A stretch of DNA of 5,454 bases, taken from Oscillibacter sp. (GTDB lineage Bacteria > Bacillota > Clostridia > Oscillospirales > Oscillospiraceae). The notes under the pieces are model-generated. The model searched no databases, was not told where the DNA came from, and was given only the letters and a program-made list of their open reading frames with translations. This document shows positions 1-4,455 of this stretch, one piece after another. A program made the translations under genes and the position numbers. Where the stretch lies: the NCBI GenBank assembly GCA_017447005.1, contig JAFSOM010000104.1, forward strand, positions 1-5,454, given 5' to 3'. Numbering within the stretch: the stretch's first letter is position 1; every line of letters starts with the position of its first letter.

Positions 1-104
1 CCGGAATCTCGTTGCCGTTCTTCAGCTACGGCGGCACGGCGATTCTCATACAGCTTGCGGAACTGGGAATTGTGCTTTCGGTATCGCGTCAGATGAAATT
101 GTAG
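1..104 (+). CDS. ftsW: FtsW/SpoVE-type SEDS peptidoglycan polymerase, C-terminal fragment
   Basis: Only the last 33 codons are present (reading frame starts at base 3, stop TAG 102-104); the 5' part lies outside the window. The peptide opens with GISLPFFSYGGTA, the signature near the last membrane segments of SEDS proteins (FtsW, SpoVE, RodA), followed by a hydrophobic helix and the ending LSVSRQMKL. SEDS proteins are integral membrane glycosyltransferases that polymerise lipid II into glycan strands. The position just upstream of murG favours FtsW or SpoVE over RodA, but the fragment cannot separate FtsW from SpoVE. The gap to murG is 37 bp with no terminator, so co-transcription is likely. 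Confidence 0.9.
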   Translation, partial: GISLPFFSYGGTAILIQLAELGIVLSVSRQMKL

Positions 105-141
105 CGGCGGCGAATGTCGCAAACCGTGAGGAGGGGCGGAC

Positions 142-1278
142 ATGAAAAAAGTATGGAAGCGGGCGCTCTTCACCTGCGGCGGCACGGCGGGACACGTCAA
201 CCCGGCGTTAGCGGTCGCGCAGCGTATCCGGGAGGAGTGTCCGGACGCGGAATTTCTGTTCGTGGGCGCCGAACGCGGTCTCGAACGCGATTTGCTCGAA
301 AAAGCCGGGTATCCGTTCAAGAGCGTCCACGTGTCCAACTTTCACCGCTCTTTCAAGCTGAAAGAAATTCGGCATAATCTCGTGAGCGCGTTCAATCTGG
401 TACGCTCCCCGGCGGAGGCGCGGCGCATTCTGAAAGAGTTTCAGCCGGAAGCGGTCATTGGTACGGGCGGCTACGCGAGTTACCCGGCGATTAAGGCCGC
501 CGCGCAGATGGGCATTCCGACGGCGGTGCACGAATCGAACATGATACCCGGTCTGACCACGCAACTGTTAGAGCCGATAGCCGATAGGATTATGGTAGGC
601 TTTGAGGCCTGCCGCGCTAATTATAAACATCCGGAGAAAGTCGTCGTGACGGGTACGCCCGTGCGCGGAGACTTTTTCACACGCACGAAGGCCGAAGCCA
701 AACGGGAACTCGGCGTAGACGACGGACGTCCGCTTGTCGTATCGTTCTGGGGTTCGCTGGGGGCGTCGGGGATGAACCGGCAAATGGCGGACTTTATCGC
801 GCTGGAAGCCGGAAAAGAGCCGTTTTATCACATCCACTCGGCGGGAAAAGCCGGATTCCCCATGATTCGGGCCTTGTTACAGGACAGGGGCGTGACGAAT
901 ACGGATGGCCCGTCCATACGGCTGGCGGAGTATATTTACAATATGCCGTTGGTCATGCGGGCGGCGGACTTGGTCATTTCGCGGGCGGGCGCGTCCACGT
1001 TGAGCGAGTTGACCGCGCTGGGCGTCCCGGCGGTACTCGTACCGTCGCCGTATGTGACGAATCATCATCAGGAGAGGAACGCGCAAGCCCTTGCGGACGC
1101 CGGAGGCGCGGTCGTACTGCTGGAGCCGGAATGTTCCGGGCAACTGTTGTTCCGGACGGTCACGGAGTTGTTACGCGACGCGGCGCGGCTGGAACGCATG
1201 TCGGCGGCTATGGCGTCCTTGGGTATCCGCGACGCAACGGAGCGCATTTTGGAGACCGTAGAGAGTATCGAAAAGTAA
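142..1278 (+). CDS. murG: MurG, UDP-GlcNAc:lipid I N-acetylglucosaminyltransferase
   Basis: MurG adds GlcNAc from UDP-GlcNAc to lipid I, giving lipid II, on the inner face of the cytoplasmic membrane. The 378-residue protein is close to the usual family length of about 355-380. It has the two-domain GT-B layout. The N-terminal domain carries the glycine-rich loop GGTAGH (13-18), GTGGY (107-111) and HESN..PGLT (130-139). The C-terminal nucleotide-binding domain carries GTPVR (171-175), SFWGSLGA (201-208), RAGASTLSEL (281-290) and HHQERNA (308-314). HESN in place of HEQN, and the SFWGSLGA form of the second glycine loop, fit clostridial MurG from memory. There is no transmembrane segment, as expected for a peripheral enzyme. 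The start is supported by a GAGGAGGGG ribosome binding site at 128-136, 5 nt before ATG. It sits between ftsW and murA, the usual context. Confidence 0.97.
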   Translation: MKKVWKRALFTCGGTAGHVNPALAVAQRIREECPDAEFLFVGAERGLERDLLEKAGYPFKSVHVSNFHRSFKLKEIRHNLVSAFNLVRSPAEARRILKEFQPEAVIGTGGYASYPAIKAAAQMGIPTAVHESNMIPGLTTQLLEPIADRIMVGFEACRANYKHPEKVVVTGTPVRGDFFTRTKAEAKRELGVDDGRPLVVSFWGSLGASGMNRQMADFIALEAGKEPFYHIHSAGKAGFPMIRALLQDRGVTNTDGPSIRLAEYIYNMPLVMRAADLVISRAGASTLSELTALGVPAVLVPSPYVTNHHQERNAQALADAGGAVVLLEPECSGQLLFRTVTELLRDAARLERMSAAMASLGIRDATERILETVESIEK

Positions 1279-1310
1279 CCGAAAGAACGTTTTCCCCATA
1301 GGATAAGGCG

Positions 1311-1336
1311 AACCCGGCGCGGGTTACGTTGATTTT
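1311..1336 (+). terminator. Small hairpin between murG and murA, possible weak attenuator
   Basis: A 6-bp perfect stem (AACCCG 1311-1316 with CGGGTT 1320-1325) closes a 3-nt loop, and a short T run (1333-1336) follows 7 nt later. The T run is short and displaced, so this is at best a leaky terminator or an mRNA-processing or stability hairpin. It may have no role. Confidence 0.25.
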
Positions 1337-1338
1337 AT

Positions 1339-1344
1339 GGAGGG
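1339..1344 (+). promoter_or_regulatory. Ribosome binding site that fixes the murA start
   Basis: GGAGGG lies 7 nt before ATG 1352 and overlaps codons 1-3 of the alternative frame-matched start at 1337. Because it is downstream of ATG 1337 it cannot serve that codon, so 1352 is preferred. Confidence 0.8.
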
Positions 1345-1351
1345 AAACGGC

Positions 1352-2620
1352 ATGGAGGAACTAATCATCCGGGGCGGGCGGCGTCTGCGGGGAGAGTTAC
1401 AAGTACAGGGCGCCAAAAACAGCGTACTGCCGATTCTGGCGGCGACGCTACTGGCGAACGGCGTCGTGACATTGCGAAACTGTCCGCGACTGCGCGACGT
1501 GGAGACATCCGTCAAGATTCTGCGGGCGCTGGGCTGTACGGCCTCGTGGGACGGCGACGCGCTGACCGTCGACACGTCCGCGTTCCGCGACTGCGCCATC
1601 TCCGACGCCCTGACAAGGGAAATGCGCTCGTCGGTCATCTTTCTCGGCGCGATACTGGCGCGTTGCGGTCAAGCGGCGTGCAGTATGCCGGGAGGCTGTC
1701 AGCTCGGGCCGCGTCCGATTGATTTGCACCTGTCGGGCCTGCGGGCCATGGGCGCGGAGATTTGCGAACGCGGCGAAACGCTCCGTTGCGACGGTTGCCG
1801 CTTGCGCGGGACGGACATCACGCTTTCCACGCCGTCCGTCGGCGCGACGGAAAACCTGATGTTAGCGGCTTGCGGCGCCGACGGCGTGAGCGTCATTTCC
1901 AACGCCGCCCGGGAGCCGGAGATTGTCGACTTGGCGCAATTTCTCAACGCCTGCGGCGGCGACGTGCGCGGCGCGGGTAGCTCTACCGTGACCGTCGCGG
2001 GGCGGCGCGAAACGCATGGTTGCGCCTACCGCGTCATGCCGGACCGTATCGCGGCGGCTACGTACTTATGCGCGGCGGCGTCGGCGGGCGGCGACATCTA
2101 CTTACGCGGGGCGCGGGCGCGGGATTTGGGCGCCGTACTCGCCGCGTTACGCGAAAGCGGTTGCGACGCGGCCCCGGATTCCGACGGTATCGCCTTGCGG
2201 ACGCCCCCGCGCCTGAAAGCGATTGGGCCTGTCAGGACGGCGCCGTATCCCGGTTTCCCCACCGACGCGCAATCGGTTCTCATGGCGGCGTTACTCAAAG
2301 CGGACGGCGCGACGGTATTTGAGGAGAACCTGTTCGAGAGCCGTTACCGTCACGTCGGGGAGTTACGGCGCATGGGCGCGGACATCCGCGTGTTCGGACG
2401 CGTGGCGGTCGTCAACGGCGTCACGGACTTGCGCGGGGCGTCGGTGGAGTGTACGGACTTGCGCGGCGGCGCGGCGTTATGCGTGGCGGCGCTCGCGGCG
2501 GACGGCGAAACCCATGTCAGCGCGTTGCGGCACCTTGACCGGGGCTATGAGGACATCCGGCGCGACTTGTCCCGGCTTGGCGCGGATATTGTACGGGTTA
2601 CGGACTGCGAAAGCGTCTGA
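1352..2620 (+). CDS. murA: MurA, UDP-N-acetylglucosamine 1-carboxyvinyltransferase
   Basis: MurA transfers enolpyruvate from PEP to UDP-GlcNAc, the first committed step of peptidoglycan synthesis, in the cytosol; it is the fosfomycin target family. I chose ATG 1352 (422 aa) over the in-frame ATG 1337 (427 aa). GGAGGG at 1339-1344 sits 7 nt before 1352, while nothing like a ribosome binding site precedes 1337. From 1352, key residues also fall at or next to E. coli numbers: Lys22-Asn23 in GAKNS, Arg92, active-site Cys116 in PGGCQLGPRP (E. coli Cys115), Arg121, Asp305 in FPTD, and Arg397 in HLDRGYE. A Cys rather than Asp in the loop predicts fosfomycin sensitivity at this residue (inference). 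Both EPSP-synthase-like domains are complete. The protein is rich in cysteine (17 by my count). It follows murG by 73 bp. No second murA copy is visible, so I cannot say whether this is the MurA1 or MurA2 type. Confidence 0.96.
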   Translation: MEELIIRGGRRLRGELQVQGAKNSVLPILAATLLANGVVTLRNCPRLRDVETSVKILRALGCTASWDGDALTVDTSAFRDCAISDALTREMRSSVIFLGAILARCGQAACSMPGGCQLGPRPIDLHLSGLRAMGAEICERGETLRCDGCRLRGTDITLSTPSVGATENLMLAACGADGVSVISNAAREPEIVDLAQFLNACGGDVRGAGSSTVTVAGRRETHGCAYRVMPDRIAAATYLCAAASAGGDIYLRGARARDLGAVLAALRESGCDAAPDSDGIALRTPPRLKAIGPVRTAPYPGFPTDAQSVLMAALLKADGATVFEENLFESRYRHVGELRRMGADIRVFGRVAVVNGVTDLRGASVECTDLRGGAALCVAALAADGETHVSALRHLDRGYEDIRRDLSRLGADIVRVTDCESV

Positions 2621-2644
2621 CGCCGCGCAACGTAATGTTATAAC
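2617..2644 (+). promoter_or_regulatory. Candidate promoter overlapping the murA stop codon
   Basis: CTGACG (2617-2622; 4 of 6 match to TTGACA), a 16-bp spacer and TATAAC (2639-2644; 5 of 6 match to TATAAT). If real, it would give ftsQ a leader of about 330 nt that contains all the palindromes of this gap. The -35 is weak, so this is a candidate only. Confidence 0.3.
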
Positions 2645-2686
2645 CTTTGCGCGTAACCCCCTAAATCTAATGTCATTAACTTTACG

Positions 2687-2724
2687 AATAACCCCCCTAA
2701 ATCCCCCCTTTCAGGGGGGACTTA
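2687..2724 (+). repeat. C/G-run hairpin repeat, first (forward) copy
   Basis: CCCCCC (2703-2708) pairs with GGGGGG (2714-2719) around the loop TTTCA, extended by T2702-A2720 to 7 bp. It is preceded by CCCCCCTAAAT. The core CCCTTTCAGGGG reappears inverted at 2761-2772. A half-copy (CCCCTAAAGCCCC) occurs just after ftsQ at 3901-3913. It looks like a small dispersed intergenic repeat; copy number elsewhere cannot be seen here. Confidence 0.65.
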
Positions 2725-2754
2725 CCGGACTTGAAAGCGTGTTCAGGGATTGTT

Positions 2755-2797
2755 CCCCCGCCCCTGAAAGGGCAGGGGGACAGGGGGAGGGGTTTTT
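2755..2797 (+). terminator. Possible weak intrinsic terminator between murA and ftsQ
   Basis: CCCCCGCCCC (2755-2764) can pair with GGGGGAGGGG (2783-2792) as 4+4 bp around a two-base mismatch, with TTTTT (2793-2797) directly after. The local hairpin at 2754-2780 is more compact and has no adjacent T run, so it would compete. This is the only spot in the gap with a stem touching a T run. Confidence 0.25.
2770..2792 (+). other. Four-tract G-quadruplex motif
   Basis: GGG, GGGGG, GGGGG and GGGG are separated by 2, 3 and 1 nt on the + (mRNA-sense) strand, matching the usual G3+N1-7 pattern. The motif overlaps the 3' arm of the hairpin at 2754-2780, so the two folds would exclude each other. Whether it folds in the cell is unknown. 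Confidence 0.5.
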
Positions 2798-2855
2798 CAG
2801 GAGTAGCGAAAGCGTCAGGGACGCGGAAATTTTGCTATCTGAGCGGCGGAAGCGT

Positions 2856-2943
2856 CTTTGTCGCCCCCCCCCCGGTACGGGGGGAGATGTCACGAAGTGA
2901 CAGAGGGGGGGCGAAAAGCCCCTACCCGGCGTTACGCGCCGAA
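2856..2943 (+). repeat. GTCGCC-type palindromic repeat, copy 1 (complete)
   Basis: The copy begins CTTTGTCGCC and has a C-run (10 C, 2864-2873) facing GGGGGG (2879-2884). A second hairpin follows: TGTCAC 2888-2893, loop GAA, GTGACA 2897-2902. Then come seven G (2905-2911) and CGAAAAG. CTTTGTCGCCCCCC at the left end and GGGGGGCGAAAAG at the right end form imperfect terminal inverted repeats. The similarity to copy 3 continues through CCCGGCG...CCGAA to about 2943, and includes a 5-bp hairpin (CGGCG 2927-2931 with CGCCG 2937-2941) that copy 3 lacks. Confidence 0.8.
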
Positions 2944-2979
2944 CCGCTCAAGTAGAAATTTTGCACAGGAGAAACGTTT

Positions 2980-3888
2980 ATGGCTGGAGAGGAACGCAAT
3001 AACCGGCGGGACAGTCGGCGCGGAACGCGGCGGAGGAGCCGTCAGAGCCGGGACAGTACGCGCCGCAACGAGATATGGCGGGAGCCGACGCGTCCGGCGC
3101 GACGCGCGGAGGCGCAACGCGTCCGGCGTCCCGGACGACGGCGCAGACGGAACCGCAGGGATTTCGGCTATCTGTACCGCTTTCTGTCCACGCTGGTGAT
3201 TTTCGCCACGGTTCTGGCGGCGCTGATTATGTTTTTCCGCGTCAAGATTGTCAAGATTGTCGGCGCCCACCGTTACAGCGACGCCGAGATTCTCTCCGTC
3301 GCGGACATCTCCGAGGGGAAAAATATGTTCCTCTTCAATAAGTACAAGATGGAGGAGCGGCTTGTCCGCGAGCTGACCTATCTGGAGGACGCCCACATCA
3401 GCCGCGACTTCCCTGATACGCTCATCATCGACCTCAAAGAATGCGTCATTCCCTTGGCGATACCGCAGGACGAGGCCTGCTGGCTGGTCAGCGCGCACGG
3501 AAAGATTCTCGACCGCGTGGACGCCGCCTCCGCCGGGGAGTACGCGCAAATCACGGGCTGTCCGATACTCTCCCCGTCCGTCGGTACGACAATCGCCTTT
3601 CCCAGAGACCGCGCCCCCCAACAGCGCAGTTTGATTCAACTGCTCATCGCGCTCGACGAGGCCCAAATGCTCGACGACGTGGACGGAATCCGCCTTGACA
3701 AGCCCGACTGTCTCCTCATGGACTACGGCGGGCGGTTCACGGTCAAGTTCCCGCTGGACGCGAACTATCACTTTAAACTGCACGCGCTGGACGTTTACAT
3801 CTCCGGCGAGAAGATTCAGGAGAACATGACGGGCACGTTTGACCTCACGCGGGACGATAGAAACTATTTCCAGCAGAATGTACGCTAG
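2980..3888 (+). CDS. ftsQ: FtsQ/DivIB-like cell division protein
   Basis: FtsQ/DivIB is a bitopic divisome protein that links early and late division proteins and works with FtsL/DivIC and FtsB-like partners at the septal membrane. The 302 residues show an Arg-rich cytoplasmic tail (1-60; 26 Arg and no Lys by my count), one transmembrane helix (about 65-86), then a POTRA-like segment (about 88-155, starting VKIVKIVGAHRYSDAEI and containing FPDTLIIDLKE) and a beta domain to the C-terminus. AGGAGA (2967-2972), 7 nt before ATG, supports the start. No later Met before the helix exists, so a shorter start would lose the membrane anchor. Family assignment rests on the layout, the POTRA motifs and the position between murA and ftsZ; sequence in this family is poorly conserved. 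Repeat-filled gaps flank it on both sides. Confidence 0.92.
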   Translation: MAGEERNNRRDSRRGTRRRSRQSRDSTRRNEIWREPTRPARRAEAQRVRRPGRRRRRNRRDFGYLYRFLSTLVIFATVLAALIMFFRVKIVKIVGAHRYSDAEILSVADISEGKNMFLFNKYKMEERLVRELTYLEDAHISRDFPDTLIIDLKECVIPLAIPQDEACWLVSAHGKILDRVDAASAGEYAQITGCPILSPSVGTTIAFPRDRAPQQRSLIQLLIALDEAQMLDDVDGIRLDKPDCLLMDYGGRFTVKFPLDANYHFKLHALDVYISGEKIQENMTGTFDLTRDDRNYFQQNVR

Positions 3889-3891
3889 CGC

Positions 3892-3923
3892 GGCGCGATT
3901 CCCCTAAAGCCCCACGCGCCTTT
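3892..3923 (+). terminator. Hairpin just after ftsQ, weak terminator candidate
   Basis: GGCGCG (3892-3897) pairs with CGCGCC (3915-3920) across a 17-nt loop and is followed by only three T. The T run is too short for a confident call. The loop contains CCCCTAAAGCCCC, resembling the repeat at 2692-2708. Confidence 0.2.
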
Positions 3924-3960
3924 GTCGCCCTCTTTGGAGGAGATGTCGCTGTCAGGTGAC
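3920..3960 (+). repeat. GTCGCC-type palindromic repeat, copy 2 (right-truncated)
   Basis: It begins CTTTGTCGCC like copy 1. The first hairpin is reduced to CCTC (3929-3932) with GAGG (3937-3940). The second is GTCGCT (3945-3950), loop GTCA, GGTGAC (3955-3960), paired with two G-T wobbles. The G-run tail is missing, and five bases later copy 3 begins in the same orientation. Confidence 0.75.
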
Positions 3961-3965
3961 GCGCC

Positions 3966-4042
3966 CTTGTCGCCCCCCTTTGGGGGGAGATGTCGCCGCA
4001 AGGCGACAGAGGGGGGATAAAAGCACCCCGCCCGGCGCCGAA
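3966..4042 (+). repeat. GTCGCC-type palindromic repeat, copy 3 (complete)
   Basis: CCCCCC (3973-3978), loop TTT and GGGGGG (3982-3987) form the first hairpin. TGTCGCC (3991-3997), loop GCAA (a GNRA-type tetraloop) and GGCGACA (4002-4008) form the second, 7 bp. AGAGGGGGG and ATAAAAG follow, then CCCGGCGCCGAA, matching the flank of copy 1. The first C run could also pair with the last G run, giving two mutually exclusive folds. Confidence 0.82.
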
Positions 4043-4102
4043 TAAAACTTGCCCTCATCCGGCGCTGCGCGCCACCTTCCCCCGTAGACGGGGGAAGGGC
4101 AA
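4042..4102 (+). repeat. CCTTCCCCCG-type palindromic repeat, left member of inverted pair
   Basis: The element contains GGCGC (4061-4065), loop TGC, GCGCC (4069-4073), then a 10-bp perfect hairpin CCTTCCCCCG (4075-4084), loop TAGA, CGGGGGAAGG (4089-4098). TTGCCCT (4049-4055) and AGGGCAA (4096-4102) are terminal inverted repeats. Bases 4042-4061 are exactly complementary to 4219-4238. The plan resembles a miniature inverted-repeat or REP-like element with no coding capacity. Confidence 0.8.
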
Positions 4103-4182
4103 ATTTGCAACGTTTTTCATGAAAAATGATGAGAAATCGTCGCCTGCGCGGAAATTTTAAACGCAAACGTTTTCAAGTCTGT

Positions 4183-4238
4183 CCTTCCCCCGGAACGGGG
4201 GAAGGTGTCACGCAGTGACGGATGAGGGCAAGTTTTAT
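4183..4238 (-). repeat. CCTTCCCCCG-type palindromic repeat, right member of inverted pair
   Basis: This is the reverse-oriented partner of 4042-4102. On the + strand it shows CCTTCCCCCG (4183-4192), loop GAA, CGGGGGAAGG (4196-4205), then GTCAC (4207-4211), loop GCA, GTGAC (4215-4219), then a 20-base arm (4219-4238) perfectly complementary to 4042-4061. Its inner stem reads GTCAC/GTGAC where the partner has GGCGC/GCGCC, two compensated base pairs. Confidence 0.8.
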
Positions 4239-4256
4239 CCGGCTTACCGCCCATGC

Positions 4257-4299
4257 CTTTTAGGAAGATGTCGCCGTCAGGCGACGGAGGGGGGCGAAA
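4257..4299 (+). repeat. GTCGCC-type palindromic repeat, copy 4 (left-truncated)
   Basis: It keeps the second hairpin, GTCGCC (4270-4275), loop GTCA, GGCGAC (4280-4285), and the tail GGAGGGGGGCGAAA. The first hairpin has decayed to CCTTTTAGGAAGATG. The GTCA loop is shared with copy 2. Confidence 0.72.
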
Positions 4300-4317
4300 C
4301 GGGGAATCCGCGGGGCC

Positions 4318-4347
4318 TTTTGTAAAAATTTCGTTAAATTTTGAAAA
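4318..4347 (+). promoter_or_regulatory. A/T-rich tract with inverted repeat upstream of the ftsZ -35, UP-element-like
   Basis: Twenty-six of 30 bases are A or T in an otherwise GC-rich region. It contains AAAATTT (4325-4331), CGTT, AAATTTT (4336-4342), a perfect 7-bp inverted repeat. It ends 7 bp before the -35 hexamer, where the alpha subunit of RNA polymerase contacts UP elements. An operator for a regulator is an alternative; neither is proven. Confidence 0.5.
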
Positions 4348-4354
4348 TGGGGGC

Positions 4355-4383
4355 TTGACCGGACAGGAAAAGTGTCATACAAT
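4355..4383 (+). promoter_or_regulatory. ftsZ promoter, sigma-A/sigma-70 type
   Basis: TTGACC (4355-4360; 5 of 6 to TTGACA), an exact 17-bp spacer, and TACAAT (4378-4383; 5 of 6 to TATAAT). The expected start is near 4390, giving a leader of about 65 nt that contains a small hairpin (GGCGGA 4411-4416 with TTCGCC 4421-4426, one G-T pair) and the ribosome binding site AGGAGG (4442-4447). Confidence 0.82.
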
Positions 4384-4455
4384 AGGGACTGACGCAAACC
4401 AGACAACAGCGGCGGAAGCGTTCGCCGATACAACAGATGGCAGGAGGCTGTAAAC

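Larger units (their letters stand above)
2747..2797 (-). repeat. C/G-run hairpin repeat, second (inverted) copy
   Basis: On the minus strand this reads like the copy at 2687-2724: AACCCC, then C runs, then CCCTTTCAGGGG. The stem is T2754-A2780, CCCCC 2755-2759 with GGGGG 2775-2779, G2760-C2773 and CCC 2761-2763 with GGG 2770-2772, with A2774 bulged and the loop CTGAAA. Together the two copies make an imperfect inverted repeat of about 110 bp. Confidence 0.6.
2621..2979. other. 359-bp intergenic region between murA and ftsQ, filled with C/G-run palindromes
   Basis: No convincing gene lies here. In order it holds a possible promoter (2617-2644), a direct repeat of TAACCCCCTAAATC (2654-2667 and, with one extra C, 2689-2703), two C/G-run hairpins in opposite orientation (about 2687-2724 and 2747-2797), an A+T-rich patch (2825-2838), one full copy of the GTCGCC-type palindromic repeat (2856-2943), and the ftsQ ribosome binding site (AGGAGA 2967-2972). 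Short reading frames across it are translated repeat sequence. Confidence 0.8.
3889..4455. other. 567-bp intergenic region between ftsQ and ftsZ: repeat cluster plus ftsZ promoter
   Basis: No supportable gene lies here. In order it holds a possible hairpin after ftsQ (3892-3920), a truncated and a complete GTCGCC-type repeat in tandem (3920-3960, 3966-4042), an inverted pair of a second palindromic repeat (4042-4102 and 4183-4238) around an A+T-richer 80-bp centre, a left-truncated GTCGCC-type copy (4257-4299), an A/T-rich tract (4318-4347), the ftsZ promoter (4355-4383) and a leader of about 65 nt. The centre (4103-4182) includes the palindrome TTTTTCATGAAAAA (4113-4126) and a near-repeat of GCAACGTTTTTCA (4107-4119) at 4163-4174. 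Confidence 0.85.

Noticed and set aside
1337..1351. Upstream in-frame ATG for murA
   Set aside because: No ribosome binding site precedes it, and the start at 1352 has one and matches E. coli residue numbering for Lys22, Asp305 and Arg397.
2223..2900. 225-codon + strand frame overlapping the end of murA
   Set aside because: Out of frame with the well-conserved MurA C-terminal domain; Arg-rich composition is typical of a frame-shifted GC-rich gene.
2711..2955. Short frames on both strands in the murA-ftsQ gap
   Set aside because: They span C/G-run repeats, are rich in Pro/Gly/Arg, and lack ribosome binding sites.
2932..3783. 283-codon open frame on the minus strand opposite ftsQ
   Set aside because: It is the antisense shadow of a GC-rich gene: no ribosome binding site or recognisable motif, while the + strand frame has clear FtsQ features.
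4119..4160. 13-codon frame in the centre of the inverted repeat pair
   Set aside because: No Shine-Dalgarno sequence before the ATG, very short, and lies between repeat arms.
3885..4166. 93-codon minus-strand frame downstream of ftsQ
   Set aside because: It is translated palindromic repeat (its peptide reads LPPSTGEGGAQRR and LRRHLPPKGG), the kind of false protein such repeats often produce in annotations.
2856..4299. CRISPR array
   Set aside because: Repeats are palindromic, unequal in length, irregularly spaced and in both orientations; there are no uniform spacers and no cas genes.
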